Shown here one piece after another: positions 27,208-36,997 of a stretch of DNA of 37,055 bases. The DNA comes from Calorimonas adulescens (GTDB lineage Bacteria; Bacillota; Thermoanaerobacteria; Thermoanaerobacterales; UBA4877). Numbering within the stretch: position 1 is the first letter of the stretch; each line of letters begins with the position of its first letter. The DNA lies in NCBI RefSeq assembly GCF_008274215.1, contig NZ_VTPS01000024.1:1-37055 (forward strand), in the 5' to 3' direction. Position numbers and translations under genes: made by a program. Under the pieces are notes generated by a model that worked only from the letters and a program-made list of their open reading frames with translations, was not told the origin of the DNA and searched no databases.

Positions 27208-28696
27208 TGCTGAAAAGATCAAGCAGATTTTAAAAGAAGAGATAACAAATTTTGAATACAAACCCGAACTTGAAGAGATTGGCAGAGTTATAAGCTATAC
27301 CGACGGGGTAGCCCAGATATACGGTCTTGATAACTGTATGAATGGGGAACTCCTAAATTTCGGAAATGGAATATACGGTATGGCCATGGATCTAAACGTT
27401 GACAGTGTAGGTGCCGTGCTACTTAGTAATACACCTGTCTCAGAAGGGACAATAGTAAGAAAGACAGGTAGAGTGGTAAGTGTACCAGTAGGGGATTGTC
27501 TCTTAGGTAGGGTTATAAATCCATTAGGAGAAGCGTTAGATGGGAGAGGAGAAATTGTCTCTGATAGGTTTAGACCAATTGAAAGCCCTGCCCCTGATAT
27601 AATGGATAGACAACCGGTTAACACTCCATTGGAAACTGGAATACTTACCATTGATTCTTTGATACCTATAGGGCGAGGACAACGTGAGCTTATTATTGGA
27701 GACAGGCAGACAGGTAAGACTGCCATAGCAGTAGACACTATACTAAATCAAAAGGACAAGGGCGTCTACTGTGTATATGTTTCCATTGGTCAAAAAGCCT
27801 CCTCTGTCGCTTCAATTGTCAATACATTTAGGGAGTTTGGCGCTATGGATTATACAGTAGTTGTATCTGCATCAGCGTCAGATTCTGCAGCTATGCAGTA
27901 TATTGCTCCATATGCAGGGTGTGCCATTGCTGAGGAGTGGATGTATAATGGCAAGGATGTACTTATTGTCTATGATGATCTTTCTAAACACGCAGTAGCA
28001 TACAGGGCTATTTCACTGCTTTTAAGGAGACCGCCTGGAAGAGAGGCATATCCAGGTGATGTGTTTTACCTGCACTCCAGACTTTTGGAAAGAGCGGCCA
28101 AGCTTTCTGACAAGTTGGGTGGAGGTTCCATGACAGCATTACCAATAGTAGAAACTTTAGAAGGTGACGTTGCAGCTTATATACCTACCAATGTGATATC
28201 CATAACTGATGGACAGATATACCTGATTACAGATTTATTCTTCAAGGGAATACGTCCTGCCGTGGATGTGGGACTTTCTGTATCCAGGGTTGGCGGCGCT
28301 GCACAAACAAAGGTAATGAAAAAAGTTGTAGGAAGCTTGAGATTAAGCCTTGCTCAGTACAATGAGATGCAGGTATTTGCACAGTTTGGATCAGAATTGG
28401 ATAAGTCTACCCGCGAACTATTGGACCTTGGTGACAGGATCATGGAGGTATTAAAGCAAGATCAGTATAAACCTCAGAGTATGTTTGATGAGGTTGTATC
28501 CATATATGCAGTTACAAATGGATATTTCAAAAATGTAGATGTTGAAAAGGTCAGGAATGTTAAAGACGGTCTTTTGAATCATCTACATGTAAATCATAAG
28601 GAAATAGTAGACAGTATTATGGATGTAAAGGACCTCACCGATGAAATAAAGGCTAAACTTGACAATGCAATAAAAGAGTATATTAATGAGGAGTAA
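27200..28696 (+). CDS. atpA: ATP synthase F1 subunit alpha
   Basis: The 498-residue non-catalytic nucleotide-binding subunit carries the P-loop GDRQTGKT near residue 168 and the alpha signature [14 protein letters not shown]. The start is a TTG (27200) with AGAGGAAGTGAT before it; no ATG fits the family's N-terminus. The start overlaps the end of atpH by 8 bp, indicating coupled translation. Confidence 0.97.
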   Translation: MIDAEKIKQILKEEITNFEYKPELEEIGRVISYTDGVAQIYGLDNCMNGELLNFGNGIYGMAMDLNVDSVGAVLLSNTPVSEGTIVRKTGRVVSVPVGDCLLGRVINPLGEALDGRGEIVSDRFRPIESPAPDIMDRQPVNTPLETGILTIDSLIPIGRGQRELIIGDRQTGKTAIAVDTILNQKDKGVYCVYVSIGQKASSVASIVNTFREFGAMDYTVVVSASASDSAAMQYIAPYAGCAIAEEWMYNGKDVLIVYDDLSKHAVAYRAISLLLRRPPGREAYPGDVFYLHSRLLERAAKLSDKLGGGSMTALPIVETLEGDVAAYIPTNVISITDGQIYLITDLFFKGIRPAVDVGLSVSRVGGAAQTKVMKKVVGSLRLSLAQYNEMQVFAQFGSELDKSTRELLDLGDRIMEVLKQDQYKPQSMFDEVVSIYAVTNGYFKNVDVEKVRNVKDGLLNHLHVNHKEIVDSIMDVKDLTDEIKAKLDNAIKEYINEE

Positions 28697-28702
28697 ATAA
28701 CA

Positions 28703-29563
28703 ATGTCGGAGCGGGATATAAAAAGGCGTATTAAAAGTGTCAGTGAGGTCCAGAAAATAACAAGGGCAATGTATCTTATAGCCAGTGCTAATACCAAGAA
28801 GGCTAAAGAAAAATTAAATATTGCCGAACCTTATTTTAAAAGTATTCAGGACACAATGAAAGAGCTTTTAGAGCACACTGACCCAGAGGATATATCTCTT
28901 GTTTTGGGGAATGAGCCAAAAAGGAGAGCAGGTATTGTAGTCATTACAGGGGATAAGGGTCTGTGCGGTGACTATAACCACAATGTGATAAAGCTTGCTG
29001 AGAAGACTATGGATGAACTGAGACATTCTTATCTTCTTGTGGTTGGAGCTATGGGCAGAGAATACTTTAAAAAGAGAGGTTACGCAATTGATACCTCACT
29101 GCTGTATACAGCACAGGACCCAACATATGACAGCGCAGTTGATATAGCAAATATAGTATTAAAGTTTTACAGTCAAGGCCTCTTAGATGAGGTTTTTATT
29201 GTGTACACAAGATATATTTCATCATTCAAGCATGAACCGACTGTCTTAAGAGTTCTTCCACTAGATCCTGAATCTTTTGGAGTGAAGGAGAGGAAGCGGT
29301 CTCATATTATATTGAAATATGAACCTTCTCCTCAAGTAATATTCCATATACTTGCTGAATCATATGTTAAGGGTGTGATTTATGGGGCTCTTGTTGAATC
29401 CTTTGCTTCCGAACAAACAGCGAGAATGACGGCTATGGATAGTGCTACAAAAAATGCAGAGGAGTTGATTGATCGTTTTAATCGTCTCTATAATAAGGAG
29501 AGACAGGGGAAAATTACAAGAGAGATATCAGAGATTATATCTTCAAGTGAGGTTTTAAGATAA
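28703..29563 (+). CDS. atpG: ATP synthase F1 subunit gamma
   Basis: The 286-residue rotor shaft shows the N-terminal helix IKRRIKSVSEVQKITRAM, the central GDKGLCGDYNHN motif and the C-terminal helix with MTAMDSATKNAEELI. These are the hallmarks of gamma. GAGGAG precedes the ATG; 6 bp separate it from both atpA and atpD. Confidence 0.97.
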   Translation: MSERDIKRRIKSVSEVQKITRAMYLIASANTKKAKEKLNIAEPYFKSIQDTMKELLEHTDPEDISLVLGNEPKRRAGIVVITGDKGLCGDYNHNVIKLAEKTMDELRHSYLLVVGAMGREYFKKRGYAIDTSLLYTAQDPTYDSAVDIANIVLKFYSQGLLDEVFIVYTRYISSFKHEPTVLRVLPLDPESFGVKERKRSHIILKYEPSPQVIFHILAESYVKGVIYGALVESFASEQTARMTAMDSATKNAEELIDRFNRLYNKERQGKITREISEIISSSEVLR

Positions 29564-30961
<1,398 letters not shown>

Positions 30962-30980
30962 CTTAATCGGAGGAATGAGC

Positions 30981-31397
30981 ATGTCTAAATTTCATTTAAC
31001 TATAAATACACCAACACGTAAATTTTTTGAGGATGATGTAGACTCTGTTGTTGTTAAAACTTATGATGGAGAAATTGGTATATTGAAAGGCCATGAGCCT
31101 ATAGTAATACCGGTAGAGGTAGGCCCTATTACTATCAGGAATGATGATAATGTGAAAAGGGCATACATTGCTGGTGGTTTCATGAATGTTATGGGTGATA
31201 TAGTAGAAATATTTTCTGACGATGCCCTTTGGCCGGAAGAGATTGACACAAGGAGAGCAGAAGAAGCTAAAATGAGGGCGGAGGAACGGATGAGGGCAAA
31301 AAAGAGTCAGGAGGAGTTCATAAGAGCGAGGGCCGCACTGGCCAGGGCAATGGCCAGGCTGGAGGTTGCGGAGAAGGGTCAGAAGGCTATGAGATGA
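30981..31397 (+). CDS. atpC: ATP synthase F1 subunit epsilon
   Basis: The 138-residue protein has the beta-sandwich (FHLTINTPTRKFFEDDVDSV, GEIGILKGHEPIV) and a C-terminal helical hairpin rich in Arg and Ala (about 90-135) that can inhibit ATP hydrolysis. The ATG at 30981 is set by GGAGG 7 bp before it; earlier ATGs in the frame lie inside atpD or against the ribosome site. It is the last gene of the operon. Confidence 0.95.
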   Translation: MSKFHLTINTPTRKFFEDDVDSVVVKTYDGEIGILKGHEPIVIPVEVGPITIRNDDNVKRAYIAGGFMNVMGDIVEIFSDDALWPEEIDTRRAEEAKMRAEERMRAKKSQEEFIRARAALARAMARLEVAEKGQKAMR

Positions 31398-31551
31398 TTT
31401 TTTGGTATGACACATGAATTTCTGCTTTGATTGGCGTAAGAAAATTGTTTCCGGATTATAGTGGTATCTCTGCACCAGACCGTTCGTCTTGATACTCTTT
31501 TTTATGAGAGTGTTTGAGGGGTTTATCTTTTTCCCATCTCCGACCTCCGAT
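31398..31551 (+). other. Untranslated tail after atpC
   Basis: Between the atpC stop and the terminator there is no gene. A 69-codon open frame that starts at 31489 runs through the terminator and has no ribosome site, so I do not call it. Confidence 0.5.
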
Positions 31552-31604
31552 AAGGACAGGTACAGGTCATTATTTGATCTGATGCCTGCCCTTTTTATTT
31601 TTTT
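31552..31604 (+). terminator. Terminator of the atp operon
   Basis: Two stacked stems, AAGGACAGG/CCTGCCCTT (one mismatch; 31552-31560 with 31585-31593) and CAGGTCA/TGATCTG (31563-31569 with 31575-31581), are followed by TTTATTTTTTT. This is a strong intrinsic terminator for the plus strand. Confidence 0.85.
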
Positions 31605-31845
31605 GATGAAAGCGTTTTACAAATTTTTATCGATGCGCATATTATACGCATATGCTACCCAACGGGTGAGCTCAATATGTTATTTCAATAGCAACTAATG
31701 GATAATTATTGGCAAGCTTGTTAATGGAACATTATTGTTTAAACTGCCGCAATATAGCAATTACCAATTGCGCAATTGTAAAGTGGTATATCTTGCGGTA
31801 ATTACTGGAATTAAATATAATATGTATAAAAAGGAGGAGAGAAAT
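31605..31845 (+). promoter_or_regulatory. Promoter and operator-like palindrome before the XRE gene
   Basis: TTGCGG (31793-31798) and TATAAT (31816-31821) are 17 bp apart and 24 bp before the start codon. A perfect 14-bp palindrome CAATTGCGCAATTG (31765-31778) ends 14 bp before the -35 box and could be the regulator's own operator. The rest of the stretch shows nothing I can name. Confidence 0.65.
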
Positions 31846-32337
31846 ATGAACAAAGTTAATGGGAAAAATATGAATATTGCAGAAGAACTATTAAAAATAA
31901 GAAAAAATAATAATTTATCGCAAGATGAGTTCGCTGAAAAAATAGGGGTGTCAAGGCAGGCCGTATCACGGTGGGAAATGGGAATCTCTGCTCCCAGCAT
32001 AGATACCCTAGTTAAAATAAGTGAAAGGTTTGGAGTTTCAATTGATTCGATGTTAAAAAGTAATGAACAGGCATATAATGAAAAAATAACTATTCAAGAA
32101 CGGCCAAAGCTCAGTAGAAGGATTATAGGCATTGTGATAACGTTAATTGGCTTGATTGGGATTTCAACTTTACCACTTTTAGCAGATTATAAGAGAGATA
32201 GAGAAATGCAGTTGTTTAAATCTGCGTATGAAAATTCAGCACATTATCTTATTGAATATCCACTTTTTATTTTATTACTACTTTTTTCCCTGCTATTAGT
32301 TGCGGGTATTTACTTTATCATTAAAAACAGGAGGTAA
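31846..32337 (+). CDS. XRE-family regulator with two C-terminal membrane spans
   Basis: The 163-residue protein has an N-terminal Cro/C1-type helix-turn-helix (about 11-70; NLSQDEFAEKIGVSRQAVSRWE), a charged linker, and two hydrophobic helices (about 93-113 and 138-159). It should therefore bind DNA at the membrane, perhaps sensing an envelope signal. The ATG at 31846 follows AAGGAGGAG; an open frame further upstream is not used. The gene is 5 bp before a secreted-protein gene and shares its promoter, so it may control it. Its base composition is more AT-rich than the flanking operons, which may indicate acquisition. Confidence 0.9.
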   Translation: MNKVNGKNMNIAEELLKIRKNNNLSQDEFAEKIGVSRQAVSRWEMGISAPSIDTLVKISERFGVSIDSMLKSNEQAYNEKITIQERPKLSRRIIGIVITLIGLIGISTLPLLADYKRDREMQLFKSAYENSAHYLIEYPLFILLLLFSLLLVAGIYFIIKNRR

Positions 32338-32342
32338 AGAAT

Positions 32343-32912
32343 ATGAAAAAAAGAATTTTAGGTTTTGTGACAGCTGTTCTTCTATGCGTGTCTTTTTTAG
32401 GTTCTACTACGGTTTTTGCAGCAGATGATGTTGCACAACCTCATCCAGACAGTGAGGTGAGAAATATCAATCTAAATGCTGGTGGAGAAGAATATGGTAT
32501 TGAACCGCAAACTGATGGTTATTACTATTGGGATGTAGAATCTACGACTAACCAGGGAACGACATATGGAAGTTGGAGGCTAGGTCCACAAGGGGATGGG
32601 CCAGGAACTATAGGTGTAAATAAAACCGATACAGTATCTAATACAATTAGTGGTAGTTATACGAGTGTCGGAGATATTTCCGCAGCATTAGGAGTTAGTA
32701 TAGGTGTAAGCAAATCCTATTCTGTAAAATACAGTTTAGAAGTTCCATTAGGGAAAACGTATCAAATAATATATCGTCCACTATTTACGAAATATAAAGT
32801 TGTACAACGCCAGTATTATCGGATCGATGGATATTCTACTCCGACCAGTAATACAAAGACATGTTATGTGGAAGTATTCTATGATTGGGGATTTAGCTAC
32901 ATTGAGGTGTAA
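32343..32912 (+). CDS. Secreted protein of unknown function, beta-rich
   Basis: The 189-residue product has a signal peptide (KKR, hydrophobic run 5-20, STTVFAAD cleavage region at about 26) and no lipobox. The mature part is rich in Thr, Ser, Gly and Tyr. Residues about 62-90 hold YWDVESTT and SWRLGPQGDGPG. Residues 95-135 alternate polar and apolar residues (VSNTISGSYTS, ISAALGVSIGVS), suggesting beta-hairpins, and 140-165 hold TYQIIYRPLFTKYKVVQRQY. I recall similar uncharacterised exported proteins in Bacillota but cannot give a function. AGGAGG precedes the ATG. It forms a two-gene operon with the XRE regulator and is followed by a long hairpin terminator. Confidence 0.85.
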   Translation: MKKRILGFVTAVLLCVSFLGSTTVFAADDVAQPHPDSEVRNINLNAGGEEYGIEPQTDGYYYWDVESTTNQGTTYGSWRLGPQGDGPGTIGVNKTDTVSNTISGSYTSVGDISAALGVSIGVSKSYSVKYSLEVPLGKTYQIIYRPLFTKYKVVQRQYYRIDGYSTPTSNTKTCYVEVFYDWGFSYIEV

Positions 32913-32991
32913 AGTATTCTGATTAAATTGCTGGGAAAAGATTGATATATGTGAAACTGATTGCCCAGGGATTAAAGTAGCATAAGTGGAT

Positions 32992-33048
32992 AATTGTAAT
33001 AAAAAAGAAAAATGGGTGACGCACCCATCTTTCTTTTTTATTACAATT
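32992..33048. terminator. Very long hairpin, bidirectional terminator-like
   Basis: Two 27-bp arms (32992-33018 and 33022-33048) are complementary except for one mismatch and enclose a 3-base loop ACG. The inner part is TGGGTG/CACCCA and the outer part contains A-runs and T-runs. It can terminate in both directions, but the arms are much longer than needed. Confidence 0.85.
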
Positions 33049-33521
33049 AGTGGTGATTATATAAAAAATTTATTAATACATCATTAACCATAGATACCAT
33101 AATGGCATTTATGTAAATTGCATAATAATAATTATTGGTGAAGTGGTTGAACAAGGGTATATCTGAATGTAAAGAATTTAATAAGCAGGTCTTGCCATGG
33201 TTGTCACTAAAGGTGCTGTATTTAATATAGCAATTAATGAAAGCGTTTTGTAATTACAAGTTTTAAAATTAAATATTGCAATTTATATAAAAAACAGTTA
33301 TAATTATTGACTAATAAGAAGCATAAATATGTAATATATGAATCAATTAATTCATTTATTTATGTACATGAATAAATTGAATTACCAATGGAATACACAC
33401 ATAATGGAACAATTTCGGAATTTGTCTATGCATAACAAATAGTGTATAATTTATCAAAATCGAAAAACAGACTAAAATTTTTTTGCAATAAAATTTAATA
33501 ATTTATTCATAAGGAGGTATA
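33049..33521 (+). promoter_or_regulatory. AT-rich region with dyad and promoter before glutamate synthase genes
   Basis: No gene is seen in this 473-bp stretch. A near-perfect dyad of about 34 bp centred on GTAC (33349-33382; arms AATTCATTTATT and AATAAATTGAATT) looks like an operator. A promoter TTGTCT (33422-33427), 17 bp spacer, TATAAT (33445-33450) follows, with the start codon about 70 bp downstream. The bound regulator is unknown. Confidence 0.6.
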
Positions 33522-34628
33522 ATGGTGTACCTTGATGATCGTTATGACAGGATCCCATCAGGCTGCAGTGTGTTTGGCGTAATAAATGTGAACAGGGTGA
33601 GGTTTGACTGGAGACCGGCAGTTACCGGGATAGCCTCAATGCATGAAAGGTCCAATGGTTTGGGTGGCGGTTTTGCGGTTTATGGTTTATATCCTGAGTA
33701 CAAAGAAACAATGTGCCTGCACATCATGTACGACGATAAAGCCAGCAGAGAGGAAACAGAGGATTATTTAAGGGATATGTGCAGGATAATATATGAGGGA
33801 AAATTGCCTGTCAGGAGGACTGTATCTATATTCAACGGACCGGAGATAAAAAGGTATTTTGTAGAGCCGATTCATGATATACTTGTTAGTTCAGAGGAGG
33901 AATATTTTCGGTGTCTTACCATGGAGATAAACAGGTCTATCAATGGGGCATTTGTGCTATCCTGCGGAAAGGATATGGGTATTTTCAAGGGTGTTGGGTA
34001 TCCTGAGGATATAGCAGAGTATTTTCGGCTTGATGAATATAAAGGTTATATATGGACTGCCCACGGCAGGTTTCCCACTAATACACCTGGGTGGTGGGGA
34101 GGTGCTCATCCCTTCGGAATACTGGATGTATCGGTTGTCCATAATGGAGAGCTCTCTTCCTATGGTGCAAACCGCAAATTCTTAAGGGGATATGGGTACA
34201 AATGTGTTTTACAGACAGATACCGAGGTTATCGCATACCTATATGACCTACTTGTTAAAAAGCACAGGCTTCCAGAGGAAATTGCAATGAAGGTCATGTC
34301 TCCGCCGTTATGGGATGAGATTGAAAGGATGGATGAGCAGGAGAGGGTACTGTATACCAGTCTGCGGGTGATATATGCAAGAGCAGCGTTAAATGGGCCA
34401 TTTTCAGTGATAATTGCAACAACCAAAGGTATGGCAGTATTGTGTGATAGGTTAAAGCTGAGGCCGATGGTGACTGCAAAAGATGGCGAGTATTTCATTG
34501 CTTCCAGTGAGGAATCTGCAATAGCAGCCTCGGGTTTCTCTACAGCAAATTGTTATATGCCGCGCGGTGGAGAACCGGTCTTTGTACCACTTAATGAAGA
34601 GTATGTGGAAGAGAGTGTAGCAGTATGA
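33522..34628 (+). CDS. Glutamate synthase, class II glutaminase subunit
   Basis: This 368-residue protein is an N-terminal-nucleophile glutamine amidotransferase of the archaeal-type split glutamate synthase (GltB domain 1 as a separate protein). It hydrolyses glutamine to pass ammonia to the FMN subunit. Cys15 in PSGCSVFGVIN is the expected nucleophile, so 14 residues must be removed to expose it. Other class II motifs are HGRFPTNT (181-188), VVHNGEL (205-211) and QTDTEV. AAGGAGG precedes the ATG. It overlaps the next gene by 4 bp, which suggests coupled synthesis. Confidence 0.9.
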   Translation: MVYLDDRYDRIPSGCSVFGVINVNRVRFDWRPAVTGIASMHERSNGLGGGFAVYGLYPEYKETMCLHIMYDDKASREETEDYLRDMCRIIYEGKLPVRRTVSIFNGPEIKRYFVEPIHDILVSSEEEYFRCLTMEINRSINGAFVLSCGKDMGIFKGVGYPEDIAEYFRLDEYKGYIWTAHGRFPTNTPGWWGGAHPFGILDVSVVHNGELSSYGANRKFLRGYGYKCVLQTDTEVIAYLYDLLVKKHRLPEEIAMKVMSPPLWDEIERMDEQERVLYTSLRVIYARAALNGPFSVIIATTKGMAVLCDRLKLRPMVTAKDGEYFIASSEESAIAASGFSTANCYMPRGGEPVFVPLNEEYVEESVAV

Positions 34629-36121
34629 AAAAGTTTGTTATGCCGGAATTCATGGTGGATATTGATTATACAAGGTGCAATGGATGCGGTGCCTGTGTTA
34701 AGGAATGTTCCTTTGGCGGCCTGGCCATGAGCGGCGATACAGTTATTGGTATAGATGAAAACTGCGTAAACTGCCTGAGGTGCATGTATATCTGTGCAAA
34801 AGATGCAATAAAAACCATACCATACCCATCATCCTTTAAATCCAACTACTACTGGAGAAAGGAGGATATATCAGACATAGAAAAACAGGCATCCACAGGG
34901 AGCGCCCTTCTCACTGGGATGGGAAACCCAAAAGACTATGAGATATTTTGGGATAAAATCTTAATCAACGCCAGCCAGGTTACCAATCCACCTATCGATC
35001 CCTTAAGGGAGCCCATGGAGCTTACCACCTATCTTGGCAGTAAACCTGATAGGATTGAATTTGATGAAAAAAGACAGCTTTTAACAAGGCTTCCACCACA
35101 ACTTAAATTAAAACTGCCCATCATGTTTGCCGCTATGTCCTTCGGTGCCATAAGCTATAATGCATTTAAATCCTTGGCTATAGCTTCAGAAGAACTGGGC
35201 ATATACTTCAATACAGGTGAAGGTGGTATGCCGCCGGACCTGTATGATTATGGCAAGAACGCTATAGTGCAGGTCGCCTCTGGGAGGTTTGGTGTAAACC
35301 CGGATTATCTCAATGCAGGGGCAGCAGTAGAAATAAAGATAGGCCAGGGGGCAAAGCCTGGTATAGGCGGACACCTTCCTGGTACAAAGGTTGGTAAGAA
35401 GGTCTCAGAAACCAGGATGATACCGGAAGGAACAGATGCCATATCACCGGCACCACATCACGACATCTATTCCATAGAGGACTTAAAGCAACTCATATAC
35501 CTTGTCAAAGAGGTAACAGGTTATACAAAACCCATCATAGTAAAAATAGCTGCTGTCAATAATTCCGCAGCCATTGCTTCAGGTATAGTAAGGGCCGGAG
35601 CGGATATAATAGCGGTGGATGGCTTTAGAGGAGGTACCGGTGCAGCACCGAAGAGAATAAGAGATAATGTTGATATACCTATAGAGTTTGCCATTTCGGC
35701 TGTAGACCAGAGGTTAAAAGAGGAAGGCCTAAGGGACAGGGTCTCCATTGTAGCATCTGGAGGTATAAGAAATGCAGGAGATGTAATAAAAGCACTGGCT
35801 TTAGGTGCCGATGCTGTGTATATAGGCACAGCGGCATTGATAGCCATGGGGTGCAAGATGTGTATGATGTGCACGACAGGAAAGTGTGCATGGGGAATAG
35901 CTACACAAAAAGATGAATTGGCAAAGAGACTGAATCCTGAAAAAGCTGCAGAACGGTTGATTAACATGATAAACGGCTGGGAAATAGAGATAAAAGATAT
36001 CCTTGGGGGAATGGGGATGAATATGATAGAGGCCCTCAGGGGCAACAGACATACATTAAGAGGACTGGGCTTCAATATGAGAGAACTTAAGGTGCTGGGG
36101 ATAAAAGCAGCAGGGGAATGA
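34625..36121 (+). CDS. Glutamate synthase, FMN subunit with ferredoxin domain
   Basis: The 498-residue catalytic subunit turns 2-oxoglutarate plus ammonia into glutamate. The N-terminus holds a 2[4Fe-4S] ferredoxin domain (Cys18, 21, 24, 28 and Cys47, 50, 53, 57). The rest is the GltB FMN barrel with NTGEGGMPP, GQGAKPGIGGHLPG and DGFRGGTGAAP motifs, and the 3Fe-4S cysteine cluster Cys410, 416, 421 (with an extra Cys413) in GCKMCMMCTTGKC. The built-in ferredoxin domain and the absence of an adjacent gltD suggest that reduced ferredoxin is the electron donor. It overlaps both neighbours. Confidence 0.92.
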   Translation: MKKFVMPEFMVDIDYTRCNGCGACVKECSFGGLAMSGDTVIGIDENCVNCLRCMYICAKDAIKTIPYPSSFKSNYYWRKEDISDIEKQASTGSALLTGMGNPKDYEIFWDKILINASQVTNPPIDPLREPMELTTYLGSKPDRIEFDEKRQLLTRLPPQLKLKLPIMFAAMSFGAISYNAFKSLAIASEELGIYFNTGEGGMPPDLYDYGKNAIVQVASGRFGVNPDYLNAGAAVEIKIGQGAKPGIGGHLPGTKVGKKVSETRMIPEGTDAISPAPHHDIYSIEDLKQLIYLVKEVTGYTKPIIVKIAAVNNSAAIASGIVRAGADIIAVDGFRGGTGAAPKRIRDNVDIPIEFAISAVDQRLKEEGLRDRVSIVASGGIRNAGDVIKALALGADAVYIGTAALIAMGCKMCMMCTTGKCAWGIATQKDELAKRLNPEKAAERLINMINGWEIEIKDILGGMGMNMIEALRGNRHTLRGLGFNMRELKVLGIKAAGE

Positions 36122-36141
36122 TAGTTTTTGGGGGAAAGTTT

Positions 36142-36804
36142 ATGGAGAATAGAGCGGATAACTATAATAATATAAAAAAGGTTAATGGAGAAAGATATAT
36201 AGCCTGTGGCTTAAAAACAGGCAGAATAACAGTTGAAGGAATAGTTGGGAATGACTGTGCAGCATTTATGGATGGAGCTGTAATGGAGATATACGGCAAT
36301 GCGCAGGATGGATTGGGTAACACCATGAATAACGGATATGTGATTGTTCATGGACATGCGGGAGATATTGTTGGCTATTCAATGAGGGGCGGCAATATAT
36401 TTATCAGAGACTATGCAGGCTACAGGATTGGTATACACATGAAGGAATACAAAGACAGGATACCATGTATAGTCATAGGGGAAACAGTGGGAGAATTTCT
36501 GGGAGAATATATGGCAGGTGGTGTTATAGCTGTCTTAAATAAAAATAGCAAAGAAGACCCTGCAGGTGACCATATAGCGCCAGGAATGCATGGGGGTGTC
36601 ATTTATATAAAAGGGAAAGTGGCTGAGTATAAGCTGTCTCCGCAGATAAAGACAGAAGTCCTTAATGATTATGACATATCAATTTTAAACAACCTGATAT
36701 ATAAATATGAAGAACAATTTCACCTTAGCCTATCGAGAAACTATAATGAGTACATAAAGATTGTGCCTAAGAACAGCAGGCCATACGGGAAATTCTTTAT
36801 TTAG
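36142..36804 (+). CDS. Glutamate synthase, GXGXG-domain subunit
   Basis: The 220-residue protein is the C-terminal right-handed beta-helix domain of GltB as a separate polypeptide. It has Gly-rich turns such as GNAQDGLGNTMNNGYVIVHG, GDIVGYSMRGGNIFIRD and GMHGGVIYIKG. In the fused enzyme this domain holds the others in place. I start at the ATG at 36142, 7 bp after GGGGG; an ATG at 36118 that overlaps the upstream stop would add eight residues and is possible. It is the third gene of the glutamate synthase operon. Confidence 0.88.
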   Translation: MENRADNYNNIKKVNGERYIACGLKTGRITVEGIVGNDCAAFMDGAVMEIYGNAQDGLGNTMNNGYVIVHGHAGDIVGYSMRGGNIFIRDYAGYRIGIHMKEYKDRIPCIVIGETVGEFLGEYMAGGVIAVLNKNSKEDPAGDHIAPGMHGGVIYIKGKVAEYKLSPQIKTEVLNDYDISILNNLIYKYEEQFHLSLSRNYNEYIKIVPKNSRPYGKFFI

Positions 36805-36901
36805 AAACTTGAAAGTATACGTATACTGGAGTATTATTGAGCATACAATATGTAATTGAGGATAATCTAATATAGCAGTAATTATATCTGTCCAATTGAC
36901 C

Positions 36902-36930
36902 TTTACACCCACCCACAAACATGATAATAT
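36902..36930 (+). promoter_or_regulatory. Strong promoter P1, probably rRNA-type
   Basis: TTTACA (36902-36907), 17 bp, TAATAT (36925-36930). It is the first of two tandem promoters with the same -10 box near the right edge; the gene they drive lies outside the window. Confidence 0.7.
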
Positions 36931-36968
36931 AAAATACGCCTCAAGGGGCGAGAAAGGGAAAAAGGGGC

Positions 36969-36997
36969 TTGACATGAGGCATAAGACGTGCTAATAT
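36969..36997 (+). promoter_or_regulatory. Strong promoter P2, probably rRNA-type
   Basis: A perfect TTGACA (36969-36974), 17 bp, TAATAT (36992-36997), 67 bp downstream of P1. Tandem promoters followed by a non-coding leader up to the window end suggest an rRNA or tRNA operon begins just outside. Confidence 0.75.

Noticed and set aside
31489-31698. 69-codon open frame after atpC
   Set aside because: It runs through the atp terminator and lacks a ribosome site.
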